The notes below the pieces were generated by a model, which ran no database searches, was not told the DNA's origin, and was given only the letters and a program-made list of their open reading frames with translations. Positions 46,762 to 57,482 of a DNA stretch of 64,000 nt are shown one piece after another; the stretch's first letter is position 1; each line of letters opens with the position of its first letter. The DNA is taken from NCBI RefSeq assembly GCF_032884065.1, contig NC_088867.1, positions 28,453,507-28,517,506 of the forward strand. The letters are read 5' to 3'. A program made the position numbers and the translations under genes. The stretch comes from Artemia franciscana. Lineage: Eukaryota > Arthropoda > Branchiopoda > Anostraca > Artemiidae.

Positions 46762-46989
46762 ATAAACCTCCTGACTGAAAAGATGGAAGAAGCGAGGAGT
46801 GACTTCAGCAAGGCTGTGGATTTGAGTAGCAACTATCCTATTGCCTACGTTCAAAAGCTATATGCCGACTACAAGTACTACGCGTTTGTAAAGGGGGACA
46901 CACGCAAAGCAGACGAAACCTTGAAGAACTTTAAAGAGGCAATGGAGAAGTATCCAAATTGTGTGGAATGTTACTCCCTCTATGCTCAG
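46762..46989 (+). CDS. TOMM70: TOMM70 exon 8
   Basis: Acceptor TTTTAG at 46756-46761; donor GTATCT at 46990; 76 codons, phase 0 both sides (residues 363-438). Encodes MEEARSDFSKAVDLSSNYPIA, VQKLYADYKYYA, NFKEAMEKYPNCVECYSLYAQ. These are the human equivalents of EEAVADFDECIRL, AQKCFALYRQAY and FEEVIKKFPRCAEGYALYAQ. Confidence 0.97.
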
Positions 46990-48080
46990 GTATCTTTCCT
47001 TTATTAGTTTTTCCTTCTTTTTACTCATATATCTTTTAAAGCCTTGTTATTACTTGTTTTTTCGAGTAAACTGCCAAGTTACGTTCAAATTAACTTGAAT
47101 GCAGCCATGCTCAAATAGGTCTATACAGTCTAAAATAGGCTGGAAAAAAGAAAAAAAAAAATCACCATGCGTTTGATGGCGTTCGTAATTTTCTCTTCGA
47201 TACGAGTACCAGTTTCTACTTTTGTAATTGCCACTCAGTCTCTGTGTTAAGCTTTCCTATTTTTTTAAGTTAATTTCAATGTGTTTTAGGCACACAACAG
47301 ACTTTTTGATTTTGCTAGTAACTACATCCACTCTTTGTGACCAATAATTGGTGATACGAAAAGAGCACAAGTTATTGACTTTGTGCAAGAAACAATTAAA
47401 AAACTTTTCCAAAAAATCGGTAGAGAAAATTCAAAAGCAGATTCTTTATTAGTTTTTTAATGCACTAATCATTTGGTGGGAAAAAATTCCATAGCTATTT
47501 GACCTTTGTATGTAAGTGCTGGAGTATAGAGGATTCTCTCAAGTATATTTCAGGATGCAATAGGACACGGTCGTTGTTAAACGTTGATTTAGTCTGAATG
47601 TAAATAGTATTTTTTGTGCGTATTTTTGCTTATATCTAGAAAGAATTCATGTGAAAATTCACTTAACTTCACTGACAGTCTAGCAGTTTGACGCTAGGAT
47701 CTTAAAATGTAAAAAAAAACTACCCTATTAGCTAATAGTACAGAAAGAAAATCCTGAGACCTATTCCTAAATAAAGTGAAGGGGATTTTCCAGGGGATAC
47801 TTTTTACAGAATTTCCCCCAACGCACCCACACATATTCTTTCTCACTAGAGCGAAGTCTATTGGCTTATTGACTGTCCTCCAAAAATCAATTCTCAGGAA
47901 AACCATTAACTTTACCACTGAGGATTTTAACGAAGTTACCTATCTAGTCCATTAAAGGTAAGTCCTATTATATTTGTAATTTTCTATGGTTTCCAAGCAA
48001 AATATGGCTCTTGCCTTCAGGATATTTTTAAGGTTCAGACAACTTAAACCTAAAGATTAAGGTAATCGTTTCATGTTCAG
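46990..48080. other. TOMM70 intron 8, no feature recognised
   Basis: Ordinary AT-rich intron, ended by acceptor ATGTTCAG at 48073-48080. No repeat family of this window was identified in it. Confidence 0.5.
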
Positions 48081-48301
48081 GTTTTGACAGACACTGCTAA
48101 ATTTGATGAAGCAGAGAAACTATTTAAGAGAGCCATGCAAATTGATCCAGAAAACGCTAATCTCCTGGTTCACCTGGCTATGCTGTCCTTACAAACCCGC
48201 GGTGATATGGAAGAAGCCACACGATTGCTTGAAGAGGCTGTGGCGAAAGATCCAAAATGTGAATTTGCACTGGAAACGATTGGGACAATTGAAGTTCAAA
48301 A
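48081..48301 (+). CDS. TOMM70: TOMM70 exon 9
   Basis: Encodes VLTDTAKFDEAEKLFKRAMQID, NANLLVHLAMLSLQ, ATRLLEEAVAKDPKCEFALE and TIGTIEVQK (residues 439-512). Ends AA|GTAGGT in phase 2. It corresponds to human FGKADEMYDKCIDLEPDNATTYVHKGLLQLQ..CDFAYETMGTIEVQR. The conserved GTIEVQ is exact. Confidence 0.98.
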
Positions 48302-48412
48302 GTAGGTTATCATTTCTTTATCTCTCCTCATTTAATCTATAGTGATTTGACATTTGTCAGCAATCATTAATACATTACTGCCCTAACAAAGGCATCAAAT
48401 TTAATTTTATGT

Positions 48413-48619
48413 TCATGTGGCCAAGTCACGAAGAAAAATAATGGCCTCTGGTACTAGATCTCCCGGTCCTTCTTCTCTGAAACGCCATAGGGTTGTTTCG
48501 TCAAGTCTTAATGAGTCAAGTATTTTGAGTACCAAAAAGGTATTTTGAGTCTCTATATAATAAGAAACTAAATTTAGTAAAAGCTGTTTTTCGATACACA
48601 GTTGAAATTTTTGGTCCAT
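48413..48619 (-). CDS. Unrecognised 68-codon frame, coding-like
   Basis: Minus-strand frame in TOMM70 intron 9: MDQKFQLCIEKQLLLNLVSYY, VLKILDSLRLDETTLWRFREE, then PGDLVPEAIIFLRDLAT. The composition looks protein-like, with few rare runs. I recognise no family, and there are no clear splice sites joining it to anything. It may be a mobile-element fragment or chance. Confidence 0.2.
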   Translation of the reverse strand: MDQKFQLCIEKQLLLNLVSYYIETQNTFLVLKILDSLRLDETTLWRFREEGPGDLVPEAIIFLRDLAT

Positions 48620-49084
48620 GATACCTTAAAAATTGTCACAGGAACAATGCTTGTAGGGTTATAAGTGGCTCATTGGTGTGTACTATGGTATCGATAACAC
48701 ACGTGTATTTGTGTGTACTCGAATTATTGGAGTGAATTTTTAGAGATTGAAGGCTTATAAATAACTTATAATAATAATTCAAATTGGTTATTTAAGTATG
48801 TACTCTAATATGATAGTACCTTTAACTGATTATAATTTGAAATCATGCATATTTTTGCTGGTTTGATATTATCGTGTTATATCGTTGAATGTCGTCTCTT
48901 TAAAATGGTACTTCATATCGGAGAGAACAAAATTGCCATAATTTTGTTATTTATGTTTTCAAAATGTTTAAAAATAAGTATAAAGTAAAAGTTACAATAC
49001 ACATGACACTCAGCAAAATATTTACAATAATTAATATGCAAGAAAATGAAATTCAACAGGTTAATTGTTTGATTACTGTTCAGT

Positions 49085-49286
49085 CGCGCGAGAAGATGTT
49101 ATGATCACGTGTGAAAGATTTTTCAGCTCGCTCCTTGCCAAGTCTGACCAAGAGTCAAGGCAGACAGTTCATAAATTTCAAACAGACCCAGTCATCGTTC
49201 TTGCTGAGGAAAAAAAAGCACGTCCAACTTGGGTGTTTACTGAAGACTTGTGTGGTTTTCTGGAAACTCCTCGTGCATACCATTAA
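49085..49286 (+). CDS. Orphan exon-like frame
   Basis: After an acceptor-like TTGTTTGATTACTGTTCAG (ends 49084), the + strand reads AREDVMITCERFFSSLLAKSD, then VHKFQTDPVIVLAEEKKARPT and VFTEDLCGFLETPRAYH to TAA at 49284-49286. The residue mix is protein-like and not simple-sequence. The phase does not fit TOMM70: exon 9 leaves two bases, this frame needs one. Splicing exon 9 to it would give a short different tail and an early stop. It could be a terminal exon of a nested gene, a processed fragment or a transposon remnant. I recognise no family. Confidence 0.25.
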
Positions 49287-49694
49287 GAGAGGAGGTTAAA
49301 AAGCTTCTTTTTTGGTTTTGCAACATATTTATGTGTCAGCATCTCTATTTGGCTCAACCATACCGACTAAAATGTCAGCATCATGTATTTACGTTTCCAA
49401 CGAAAAAGGAGAGTTGGTAGCTTTAATGCCTTGAGTTGTTCAGAGTGTGATATGTTATGAAGACGTCTAACACTTATTGTTATTCTTCTGTGTACGCCTT
49501 CTAAAGTTCATGTACTTTAAATGAAGGATCACCAAGAGCACTTTTGTGTCTAAAACGGGTGTCAACAACGGCTAGTGTAACTTCTGGACAACGTTCGCTG
49601 ATCCATTATTAGCAAATCCTTGAAACATAATCACAAATATTTCTACAGTTCATTCGTTTTGTCAGATTTATTAATCTGTATCATGCCACCACTT

Positions 49695-49845
49695 GCGAGA
49701 AAGAGTCAAAACTTTAGCGTAAAAAGTGGGGCATTGACTAGGGGAGTGCCCCATTTAAATACGGAATAATTCCTGTTAGTTTTAAGTTTTAATGTCGCTC
49801 CTTACTTTCAGTTAAAAAACTTGTTTTTTATTTAATTTCTGACGT
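49695..49845. repeat. Fold-back element, right half
   Basis: AAAGAGTCAAAACTTTAGCGTAAAAAGTGGGGCATTGA..ATACGGAATAATTCCTGTTAGTTTTAAGTTTTAATGTCGCTCCTTACTTTCAGTTAAAAAAC is the right arm of the family seen whole at 43129. It is followed by the common outer flank CTTGTTTTTTATTTAATTTCTGACG. Confidence 0.85.
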
Positions 49846-49929
49846 TTTCAATTAATTCAGGTTTTTAAGATTGCTCACCGCGCATGAATAATTAAAACAA
49901 AATCTGTATACTAATGTTACTTTTTTTTA

Positions 49930-50175
49930 ACTAATAATAACCTTACAAAGTTTGATTTTTGTTCCAGTTTTTTAAGAATGACTTCTGAATCACAAAGGCT
50001 GTTTAGTTAGAATAATAACCTGTTTTGAAAGTTAAAAAAAAAAAACTTTAGCGTAAGAGCAAATTATTGAGGAGAGGCAAACCCCTCATATACATAGTAT
50101 TTTCTGTTCGTTTTAAGTTTTAATGTGGCTCTTTACTTTCAGTGAAAAAAACTTGTTTTTTTATTTAATTCCTAA
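49930..50175. repeat. Fold-back element copy in the tandem composite
   Basis: Contains TTAAGAATGACTTCTGAATCACAAAGGC (as the centre of the 25064 copy), then the right arm AAACTTTAGCGTAAGAGC..TTTTCTGTTCGTTTTAAGTTTTAATGTGGCTCTTTACTTTCAGTG. It runs directly into family B at about 50176. Confidence 0.8.
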
Positions 50176-50905
50176 TCGTTTTTTAAGTAATGGTGGGAAA
50201 TCCGGCCCCCCTTTTTCATGGATAATTCCCTTCCCCCATGAAAAATTCTTCCATGGAAAGATCCTTCCACGTAACCTTCTTCCCCTGACCCCCCACCAAA
50301 AAAATCCCCCTAAAAACGCCTGTTTGCTTCCCAATAACCAATACTATATGTAAATAATGTGCAAAGTTCACAACTTGCAGCCCTTCCCCCGGTGAGTCTG
50401 CGGGATTGTCATCCTCAAAGACATAGTTATTAGATTCGACTATGCTGAACAAATTGGCTATCTCAAAATTTTGATTTGGTGATTTTGGGAAAAAATGAGC
50501 GTAAGAGGGTGCCTAGTTGCCATCCAATTTTTTTGGTCACTTAAAAAGGGCACTGAACTTTTAATTTTCGTTTGAATGAAAAAAACACGCTTCCGTGATC
50601 TTTTTTCTGGCGAAAAATTCAAAATTCCACATTTTTGTAGATAGGAGCTTGAAACCTCTACAGTAGGGTTTTCTGATATATTGAATCTTGACTAAGATTT
50701 TATGACTTTTTAGGGGGTATTTCCCCCTTTTTCGAAATAAAGGCAAATATTCTGAGGCTCGTAACTTTTGATGGGTAGCACTACACTTGATGAAACTTAT
50801 ATATTCGAAATCACCATAAAAACCCGATTCTTTTGATGTATTTATTGGTATTAAAATTCCACTTTTCAGAGTTTCGGCTACTATTGAGCCGGGTTGCTCC
50901 TTACT
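50176..50905 (+). repeat. Family B repeat, first copy of tandem
   Basis: Begins after TTATTTAATTCCTAATCG and contains the C-rich CATGGATAATTCCCTTCCCCCATG part, then CTCAAAGACATAGTTATTAGATTCGACTATGCTGA, CCACATTTTTGTAGATAGGAGCTTGAAACCTCTAC and the end TACTATTGAGCCGGGTTGCTCCTTAC. From about 50400 onward it repeats at 51130. Function and class unknown. Confidence 0.88.
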
Positions 50906-50929
50906 TACAATTAAATAAAAAAAAAAATT

Positions 50930-51122
50930 CTTTTTAACTGAAAGTAAGGAGCGACATTATAACTTAAAACGAACAGAAATTACTTCGTATATGAAAGGGG
51001 CTGCTTCCTCATCAACGCCCCGCTCCTTATGCTAAAGTTTGACTCTTTTTCTCAACTCTACTTTTTAAAATAGTAAAAAACTTTAGCGTAAAGAGCGGCG
51101 CTTTGATGAGGAAGCAGCCCCT
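50930..51122. repeat. Fold-back element between family B copies
   Basis: TTTTTAACTGAAAGTAAGGAGCGACATTATAACTT..GGGGCTGCTTCCTCATCAACGCCCCGCTCC pairs with AAAGAGCGGCGCTTTGATGAGGAAGCAGCCCC at about 51089-51121. The outer right half is missing, as in the copy at 13495. Both arms share the same TCATC/GATGA variant. Confidence 0.92.
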
Positions 51123-51129
51123 ATATTGG

Positions 51130-51720
51130 GGAGTAAGTCGTCCCCAAAGACGTAGTTATAATGTTTTTCGACTACGCTGAATAAAATGGCAATCTCAGAA
51201 TTTTGATCCGGTGACTTTGGGAAAATAATTAGGGTAGAAGGGGGCCTAGGTGCCCTCCAATTTTTTTGCTCACTTAAAAAGGACACTACAACTTATCATT
51301 TCCGTTAGAATGAGCCCTCTCGCAACATTCTAGGACCACTGGGTCGATACGATCACCCCTGGAAAAAAACAAACAAATAAACACGCATCCGTGATCTGCC
51401 TTCTAGCAAAAAATACATAACTCCACATTTTTGTAGATAGGAGCTTGAAACTTCTACAATAGGGTTCTCTGATACGCTGAATCTGATGGTGTGATTTTCG
51501 TTAAGATGCTATGACTTTTAGGGACTGTTTCCCCCTATTTTCTAAAATGAGACAAATTTTCTCAGGCTCGTAACTTTTGATGAGTAAGACTAAACTTGAT
51601 GAAAATTAAAAATCAGTATTAAAATGCGATTTTTTGATGTAGGTATTGGTATCAAAATTCGATTTTTTGGAGTTTTGGTGACTATTGAGCCGGGTCGCTC
51701 CTTACTACATTTCGTTACCA
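51130..51720 (+). repeat. Family B repeat, second copy of tandem
   Basis: GTCCCCAAAGACGTAGTTATAATGTTTTTCGACTACGCTGAATAAAATGGC.. through CACATTTTTGTAGATAGGAGCTTGAAACTTCTACAATAGGGTTCTCTGATA to GACTATTGAGCCGGGTCGCTCCTTACTAC follows the first copy closely. It has one extra segment of about 70 bp near 51310-51370 (CGATACGATCACCCCTGG) that the first copy lacks. Confidence 0.9.
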
Positions 51721-52383
51721 CGAACTGTTTGATTCATTACCACGAAATGTTTGATAAGGCCCAGATGAGTTTCTTTTTTTTCCAAAGGTGCATATTTTGT
51801 TTTTGTTGCTAAAATTTCTGGTGATAAAAGTAGGTTTTGGAGGAAGGTTAGTTTCACTATACCTCTTTTCAAAATCGCTTCCGTAGTTGCAAAAACCAAT
51901 CCTACTGAGCCTGACCTGATCCTAAAACCTATTTCTGGCTTATATTCTACACATTTGGATTGTGGTTGTAAATCAGTTATCCTCCATAACAAAAAGTCGA
52001 GTGTAGCAGCTGGTTGGAAAGTACAAGGATTGGTTCACCAACAATCGATATGCAGGTAAGTTATGAAAGCAGTTAATAGTGGTCTTCCCCTAGAGAGACT
52101 ATTCATCGAATGGGTGTGCCGGTAAACATCACACTAAGTTATCTCTGGAAAATTCCGATCACCAGCTATAGTAGAATTACCTCGGAAGGTATACTCGTAT
52201 ATTGCTTTACTAAACATAAAACAAAAGGCACACTCAATATTCGATATGGAAGGTAATGAAAGACTGCGTTATTTATAACGTATTCCAAGACGAGGCTGAT
52301 TTTGTTCCTTCCCGTTTCTATCAAACCAAATGTATTCGAATGTTATCATAGATAACTTCGAAGACCCCACTGCCTTTCCATGA

Positions 52384-52512
52384 CGAAAGTAAAACAGTTC
52401 AAAATAGATGACGAACACTATATATGTGTTCGAAATATCCAGTTAAATAATTTTATATCTATTCACTGTCAATTAAAAGGTTTCATCCCTATTTTGAACT
52501 GTTTTACTTTCG
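52384..52512. repeat. Perfect 24-bp inverted repeat
   Basis: 52384-52407 (CGAAAGTAAAACAGTTCAAA then ATAG) is the exact reverse complement of 52489-52512, with 81 bp between. GAATGTTATCA occurs both after the right arm and at about 52338. It may be the ends of a small inverted-repeat element in TOMM70 intron 9. Confidence 0.85.
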
Positions 52513-54023
52513 AATGTTATCAATTTCATCCACTCCATGTAGTAACTTAATCGACACTAATATGCCACGTTTATAATAATTAGATATGAAATTTTGATAT
52601 GGGCTAGAGCGAGCTTATTCTTTAGAGTTTTTAGGCGAATCTGTTAACAAAAAACACTCAATACTGTAAATTATACTTCTGACCTCAGTTAAATGTTAGT
52701 AAGTTTTTTTTACTTAGTTTTATTAATTTAGTTATTAGATAGCAATCAGCAAGTTTTTCATTAGTTGCAAGAACACACAAATCTGGATTACATATAGGTT
52801 CCAATAATCCTTCGTCTTAAGGTTTTGTTCATCATTATGTCTACTGATTGCAAATGATACTGACAACTTGAAGAGGGAGCAAAGTTGATATAAAGCTTTC
52901 ATATAAAAAGTTGGTAGTTTCAATGGTATTGGTGGTAAGTCTTGATTATATTTTCTGCAGTCTGAAGGATCGCAGTAACTATATTCCATAGAGTTTGAAA
53001 GATTTACACCTTAAAATCAGTTCCCTTTTCTAACTTGTCAAAAAACTATTCTATATGAACTTTTTTGTTCTGAGGTGTGCTTTGAGTAAAGGGCACTGGG
53101 GTCGGAATGGTCCTCTTCAACTTTATTAAAATTCAACCAACACTGTCTTATCTGTCTAGAATCTCCGTCTCTTTTCTCTGTCTTCCTTATTCTGTGATAT
53201 CTGTAAAGAGTAAAAAAAGAAAAAAAATGCGAACGTCGCTGTCTGAATTTCACTGTTTCTTCGAAAAAAGAACAACTTCCTATATTTCTTAGTTAGATCA
53301 ATGTGCTTCGTTCTTGTTTTAAATTATGATGAGCAGTGATTTTATTCAAAGACATAATATTGCTAATTACTCAATAAATATTGCTTTATTGACTCCAAAT
53401 GTCAGTATAGCTACATTTGGAATCCCGAGAAAACTTAGATTTTGGTTTGGCAGATTCTTTGAGCTTCTCATCATTCCCGTTCGGCTCGATATCGAATTTA
53501 AATGTTGTTGAGAACTGCCACCCATAAGGTGCATTCTCCCCCCCCCCTCCACAAAAAATTGCATATAACGATCGCTTAATAGTATTATTTGGTGTTTGTA
53601 GTGTTATAAAGTATTCGATTTTATTGTCCACTTTATTACGTTTAAAATTTTTATCAACTACTGATATGCATAGGTGGGAAGTATTTGACAGGTCTACATC
53701 ACCCACTATTTGCAATTAATATTGAGCTCATCTACACAAAAGAGATCGTCAGACTTTAGTGCTTTTCTAGGGACTAATCAGAAAGTGATTCTTAAGATGC
53801 AAAATACAATGATAATAAAATCATATATGGTAAAAAATAACACAAAACGAGTTAAAGAATTTCAATAATAGAAGAAAAATCCACAAAAAAGAAAGAACTA
53901 CTAACTATTTTTATATCACAACAAACATGTACTGAATGAGGGTTTGCCCCTTACATGATTGCCCAGCATCACGGAATAGTCAATAGCATTCAATATAGTA
54001 AAAATAAGGTAGAAAGTGCACAC

Positions 54024-54237
54024 CAGGGTTGCCAAACCAGTTAGTTCCTAAAGTGCTAAAATAGCCCGAATTTGCGCGCTACATAACGATTTTCGGTGCC
54101 ATAGTCAAAAAATTAAATGTAATAGTGCTAAAATAGCACTTTCGTACTACAGGTCGCAACCCTGAGCACCTTTTATAGTGTTATACAAAATGAAATAATG
54201 TTGAATTAGCACTTTCGCGCTACAAGTGGCAACCCTG
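54024..54237. mobile_element. Small inverted-repeat (MITE-like) element
   Basis: Starts CAGGGTTGCCA and ends TGGCAACCCTG: 11-bp terminal inverted repeats of the kind seen on hAT-type non-autonomous elements. The interior has repeated AATAGCACTTTCG(C/T)..CTACA modules, and a second internal end GTCGCAACCCTG at 54153-54164. Flanking 8-mers GTGCACAC and GTACATGC agree at only five positions, so a target duplication is uncertain. No coding capacity. It lies 104 bp before TOMM70 exon 10. Confidence 0.75.
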
Positions 54238-54340
54238 GTACATGCGTACATGTTTTAGCCTGTTATCATGCCTCAACCCTTCTACCATGAAGTATACGTT
54301 CTTAAAGAAATAAGGAATAATCGTCGAATCTCTTTTTTAG

Positions 54341-54494
54341 GGGCAGACTGGACAAATCTGTAGACTACTTCAGAAGAGCGATACCCTTAGCGCGCTCTGA
54401 AGCTGAGCTGTCTCACTTATTTTCCTTAATGAATGCAGCAATTGCCCAAACGAAAGTTGCCAATAACCTTGGACTTCGCGTGCCTCTCTTGTAA
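54341..54494 (+). CDS. TOMM70: TOMM70 exon 10 and stop
   Basis: Acceptor TTTTTTAG at 54333-54340. The first base completes Lys (AA|G). Encodes GRLDKSVDYFRRAIPLARSEAEL, HLFSLMNAAIAQTKVANNLGLR and VPLL, stop TAA 54492-54494. It corresponds to human RGNMEKAIDMFNKAINLAKSEMEMAHLYSLCDAAHAQTEVAKKYGLKPPTL. Residues 512-562 of this protein. Confidence 0.98.
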
Positions 54495-54548
54495 TTTTCA
54501 AGTAAGGGTAGTACTTCATATAAGTCAAATAATTCCACAGTTGTATAT

Positions 54549-54554
54549 TTTATT
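54549..54554 (-). terminator. Candidate ATP5MG poly(A) signal
   Basis: TTTATT on the + strand, i.e. AATAAA for the minus-strand gene, about 105 bp after the ATP5MG stop. It lies beyond the TOMM70 signal at 54580, inside the presumed TOMM70 3' UTR. Confidence 0.55.
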
Positions 54555-54579
54555 CCAAACCGATTATAGTAAAAGAGAA

Positions 54580-54585
54580 AATAAA
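54580..54585 (+). terminator. Candidate TOMM70 poly(A) signal
   Basis: AATAAA 86 bp after the TOMM70 stop, the first on this strand. It falls within the presumed ATP5MG 3' UTR. Confidence 0.6.
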
Positions 54586-54656
54586 CCTGTTATGAAAAAA
54601 TCTTTAGACTTCTATTTACTGACAGTTTAATGCAGAATATGAGGGTACAACATAAT

Positions 54657-54755
54657 TTATACACGATATCCGATAACTGATCCTTTGCCTATACATTCAC
54701 CAACGAAGAACCACATGGCAATTTCAGTAACAATTAATGTATTCAACCAAGCTTC
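54657..54755 (-). CDS. ATP5MG: ATP5MG last exon
   Basis: Minus-strand acceptor CTACTTTCAG just above 54755, 33 codons including stop TAA (54659-54657). Encodes EAWLNTLIVTEIAMWFFVGEC and IGKGSVIGYRV. Human has EAVLNGLVATEVLMWFYVGEIIGKRGIIGYDV. The hydrophobic stretch is the single membrane helix; the GxxxG-like spacing is only partly visible. Phase 0 joins the exon ending at 57483. Confidence 0.95.
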   Translation of the reverse strand, partial: EAWLNTLIVTEIAMWFFVGECIGKGSVIGYRV

Positions 54756-54759
54756 CTGA

Positions 54760-57480
54760 AAGTAGACAAATATTAGTGCAATGATCAAAACATTAAAAAT
54801 TTGGACAATTCCTTCCTGGAGATAAGAGTCTGGACTTTATAATTAATAGTGCTTTAAACAACATCTTCCGGTAGAGGTGGATCTTGAGATGTCTACATCT
54901 CCATGTGAACAAATGGATGTCACTATATACCTCGACAAACCTAATCGTCCATCAATTGGCATTCTCTCTACAATTGGCAATGCACTACAATGGTGTGCAG
55001 CGAGGAAAATGTAACATCAAAGTAAAGTTTTTAGTTGTTTTGACGCCCCTCCCCCATGGTTGGATGACACCTGAGTTCGCCATGGATTAAATGAGGCGAT
55101 GGCAATGTTACATGTCATACATAAGCATCAGCACAGTTTCTAATAAAACCAAGAAATACGAGACACAGTGGTATAAAAAAGATAACCCGATTTGCTGTCC
55201 CTTCTGTTCTTTTGGTAGAACAGAACATGCCTTTTTTGCAGTATCTATAATCGATAAAGTGGGAAACACAGATCATTTACGACCTTAAATCGTTCTGGTA
55301 GCTATTCCATTATGTAATAGGCGCCAAATTAAGCTATTATATAGTAAGGGTGCTTGGCTCAACTATATGGAAAACGCTGCCTACAAATTTGATAATGAAG
55401 CCCGAGAGTGTTCGTCTAAGCTCAATAAACACGTGCGATTAGATAGACATTGATGTCCAGTCACTCTATTAGCCAAACAGATTTTTGTCCATTTTATAAG
55501 GATTCCCGGCTGGTCAAAAGAAAAAACTGGGACATTTATTATCCAAGAAGAAGCTTCTAAGATCCTTAAACAGCAGAGAGAATTCCCTCCCAGTTGTTTT
55601 ACGTCATTTGCCTTACTTACTGGAAAAATGAATTAAATCTAAACAAATAAAACCTCACTGTATGCAATGACGGACATATAATCACACACAGTGAGACAAT
55701 GAAATAATGCCTAACACTCCTAAAAATCCCAAGAACCTCTTTAAATACCTGGCTACTAAACTGAACCAATCAACAACAGGTTGGTGCTTTAAATTGTTGG
55801 AGAATATGCTCTTAAATCTTATGCTATAAAAATGACCCTGAAAACTGGACCAGTCTTTTCAGATTACTTTGAAAAACAGTTAAAAAAAAAAGAAAAAAAG
55901 AAAAACACATAGATATAAATACAACAAAGTCCTCATACTTAATTGAACAAATATATCTTGATATAAACATGGCCTCATTGTAAAGAAAGCGGATATGCCG
56001 TTTCAAACAAAACCAAATTGCACTAATTGTATCATTAATGAGCCCTGCTAGGAGGAATAATCAGACCCAATATAATAGCGTGTAATAAGTGAAGAGCAAT
56101 CTTTCTCTCATGTTACTTTCCTTGTCACTATAAGTAATGGAGTTATAAACGTTGGGGGCAGCACATTTGATCGGAAATTGAAAATTATATAGTCCTATTT
56201 AAGGGTTAAAAATGATTGGAGGACAATTAACCCCCTCCCAAGCCAATTTTTAGCCCTAGTTCCCTCCATAATATTGAATTGAGATGTCTGTTTCACTTGG
56301 AATGATTTAAAGGTCTATGAAATGTGCCCCATGGAGAGGGGTTTGAGGAGAGACAAGATCCAAATAACCCCAAGGGGTTATTGTGTAACGTAAGTTACAC
56401 TATAGACCCATTTTTCACAAATAAATTTTTAGCAGAAAATGTGGGCATGTCCCACCTTGTTAAAACCGGAATTATGCAAAGAAAATAGATTTGTATAATA
56501 AGAGACACAAGTTAGAGCCTGATCCCTCCAACCCACCAACCCTGCTCTCTGCTGCCAAGTTTTTGCAGAAAGCTAGGCATATTATAGCTTGATGAAATCA
56601 GAATTATATGATGATTCTTGATCATAGTGCAAAACCGAGTCGAGACCTGGTTTGAAACAAGCCAAGCCCTTTTGGCTTAATGCAATAGGAAGCTGATTCA
56701 GAATTTAAAAAAAGGCAAAAAGAGCAAAGTCCGAGCTACAGACTAACTCCCACCTACTTTCTGCAAGAATACATATACGTTATATACAGTCAGACAGACC
56801 TTCCCCCAGAAATTTTAGACCACTAAATATTTTGGTTGAGGTACAATGCAGTTTCAGACTAAGAAACTTTGAAGCCTGCCACTGGCTTTACTGTCAAGGG
56901 CTGTGGTCTCCAAGTTCCTGGGAAGAATCTCTTTGTGTGTATGTACCAGCTTGTCAGATATTAAATTTTAAATTTTGTTTACATCTCCAAGTTACCAAAG
57001 TTGGGTGATCAATTCAAAGCAAATCATTCAATTTTTTGAATTCCCTATATTGGTCAACCACACTATAGTCCAATGTCCATTGACTGGCTAGCAGTGCAGC
57101 AATTTAGTTTAACATGATTATCCTAATTGGAGAAACATGCGTTTGATTAATTGTGGTTGGAAAAAAGAGCAAGACGAAAAACCAAGCATTCAACGCAAAA
57201 TTTCTTTGAAGCTGAAAAAAGATGAAGTTTTAGACTTAAAGTTCTGGTTTTCAGAAAAAGAGGACTGGGCTGATTCTTGGAAATATTTTTGATTCCCCTC
57301 TGGGGGCAGGTTTAATCAAGAGTTGTATGAACTACAAAATACAAGTAAAAGCACAGCTTAGGAATTTGACAGAATTAAAAATATAATGACTCAGAACCAA
57401 TTTACAAACCACATAATTTTGCTAGGAATTACACAAAACAAACCTCCAAACAAAGGAAGAGATGGAAAACTTCATAGCTT
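54760..57480. other. ATP5MG intron
   Basis: Contains plus-strand frames at 54884-55288 with a CCPFC..EHAFF Cys/His cluster, possibly a LINE C-terminal relic. At about 56110-56600 there is family B-like text (ATGATTGGAGGACAATTAACCCCCTCCC) followed by a GGGCATGTCCCACCTTGTTAAAACCGGAATTATGC segment that recurs at about 61395. No exon was recognised. Confidence 0.45.
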
Positions 57481-57482
57481 AC

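Noticed and set aside
55091-55288. Cys/His cluster CCPFC..EHAFF
   Set aside because: It resembles LINE C-terminal zinc knuckles, but no RT motif or orientation evidence is nearby. Mentioned only in the intron note.
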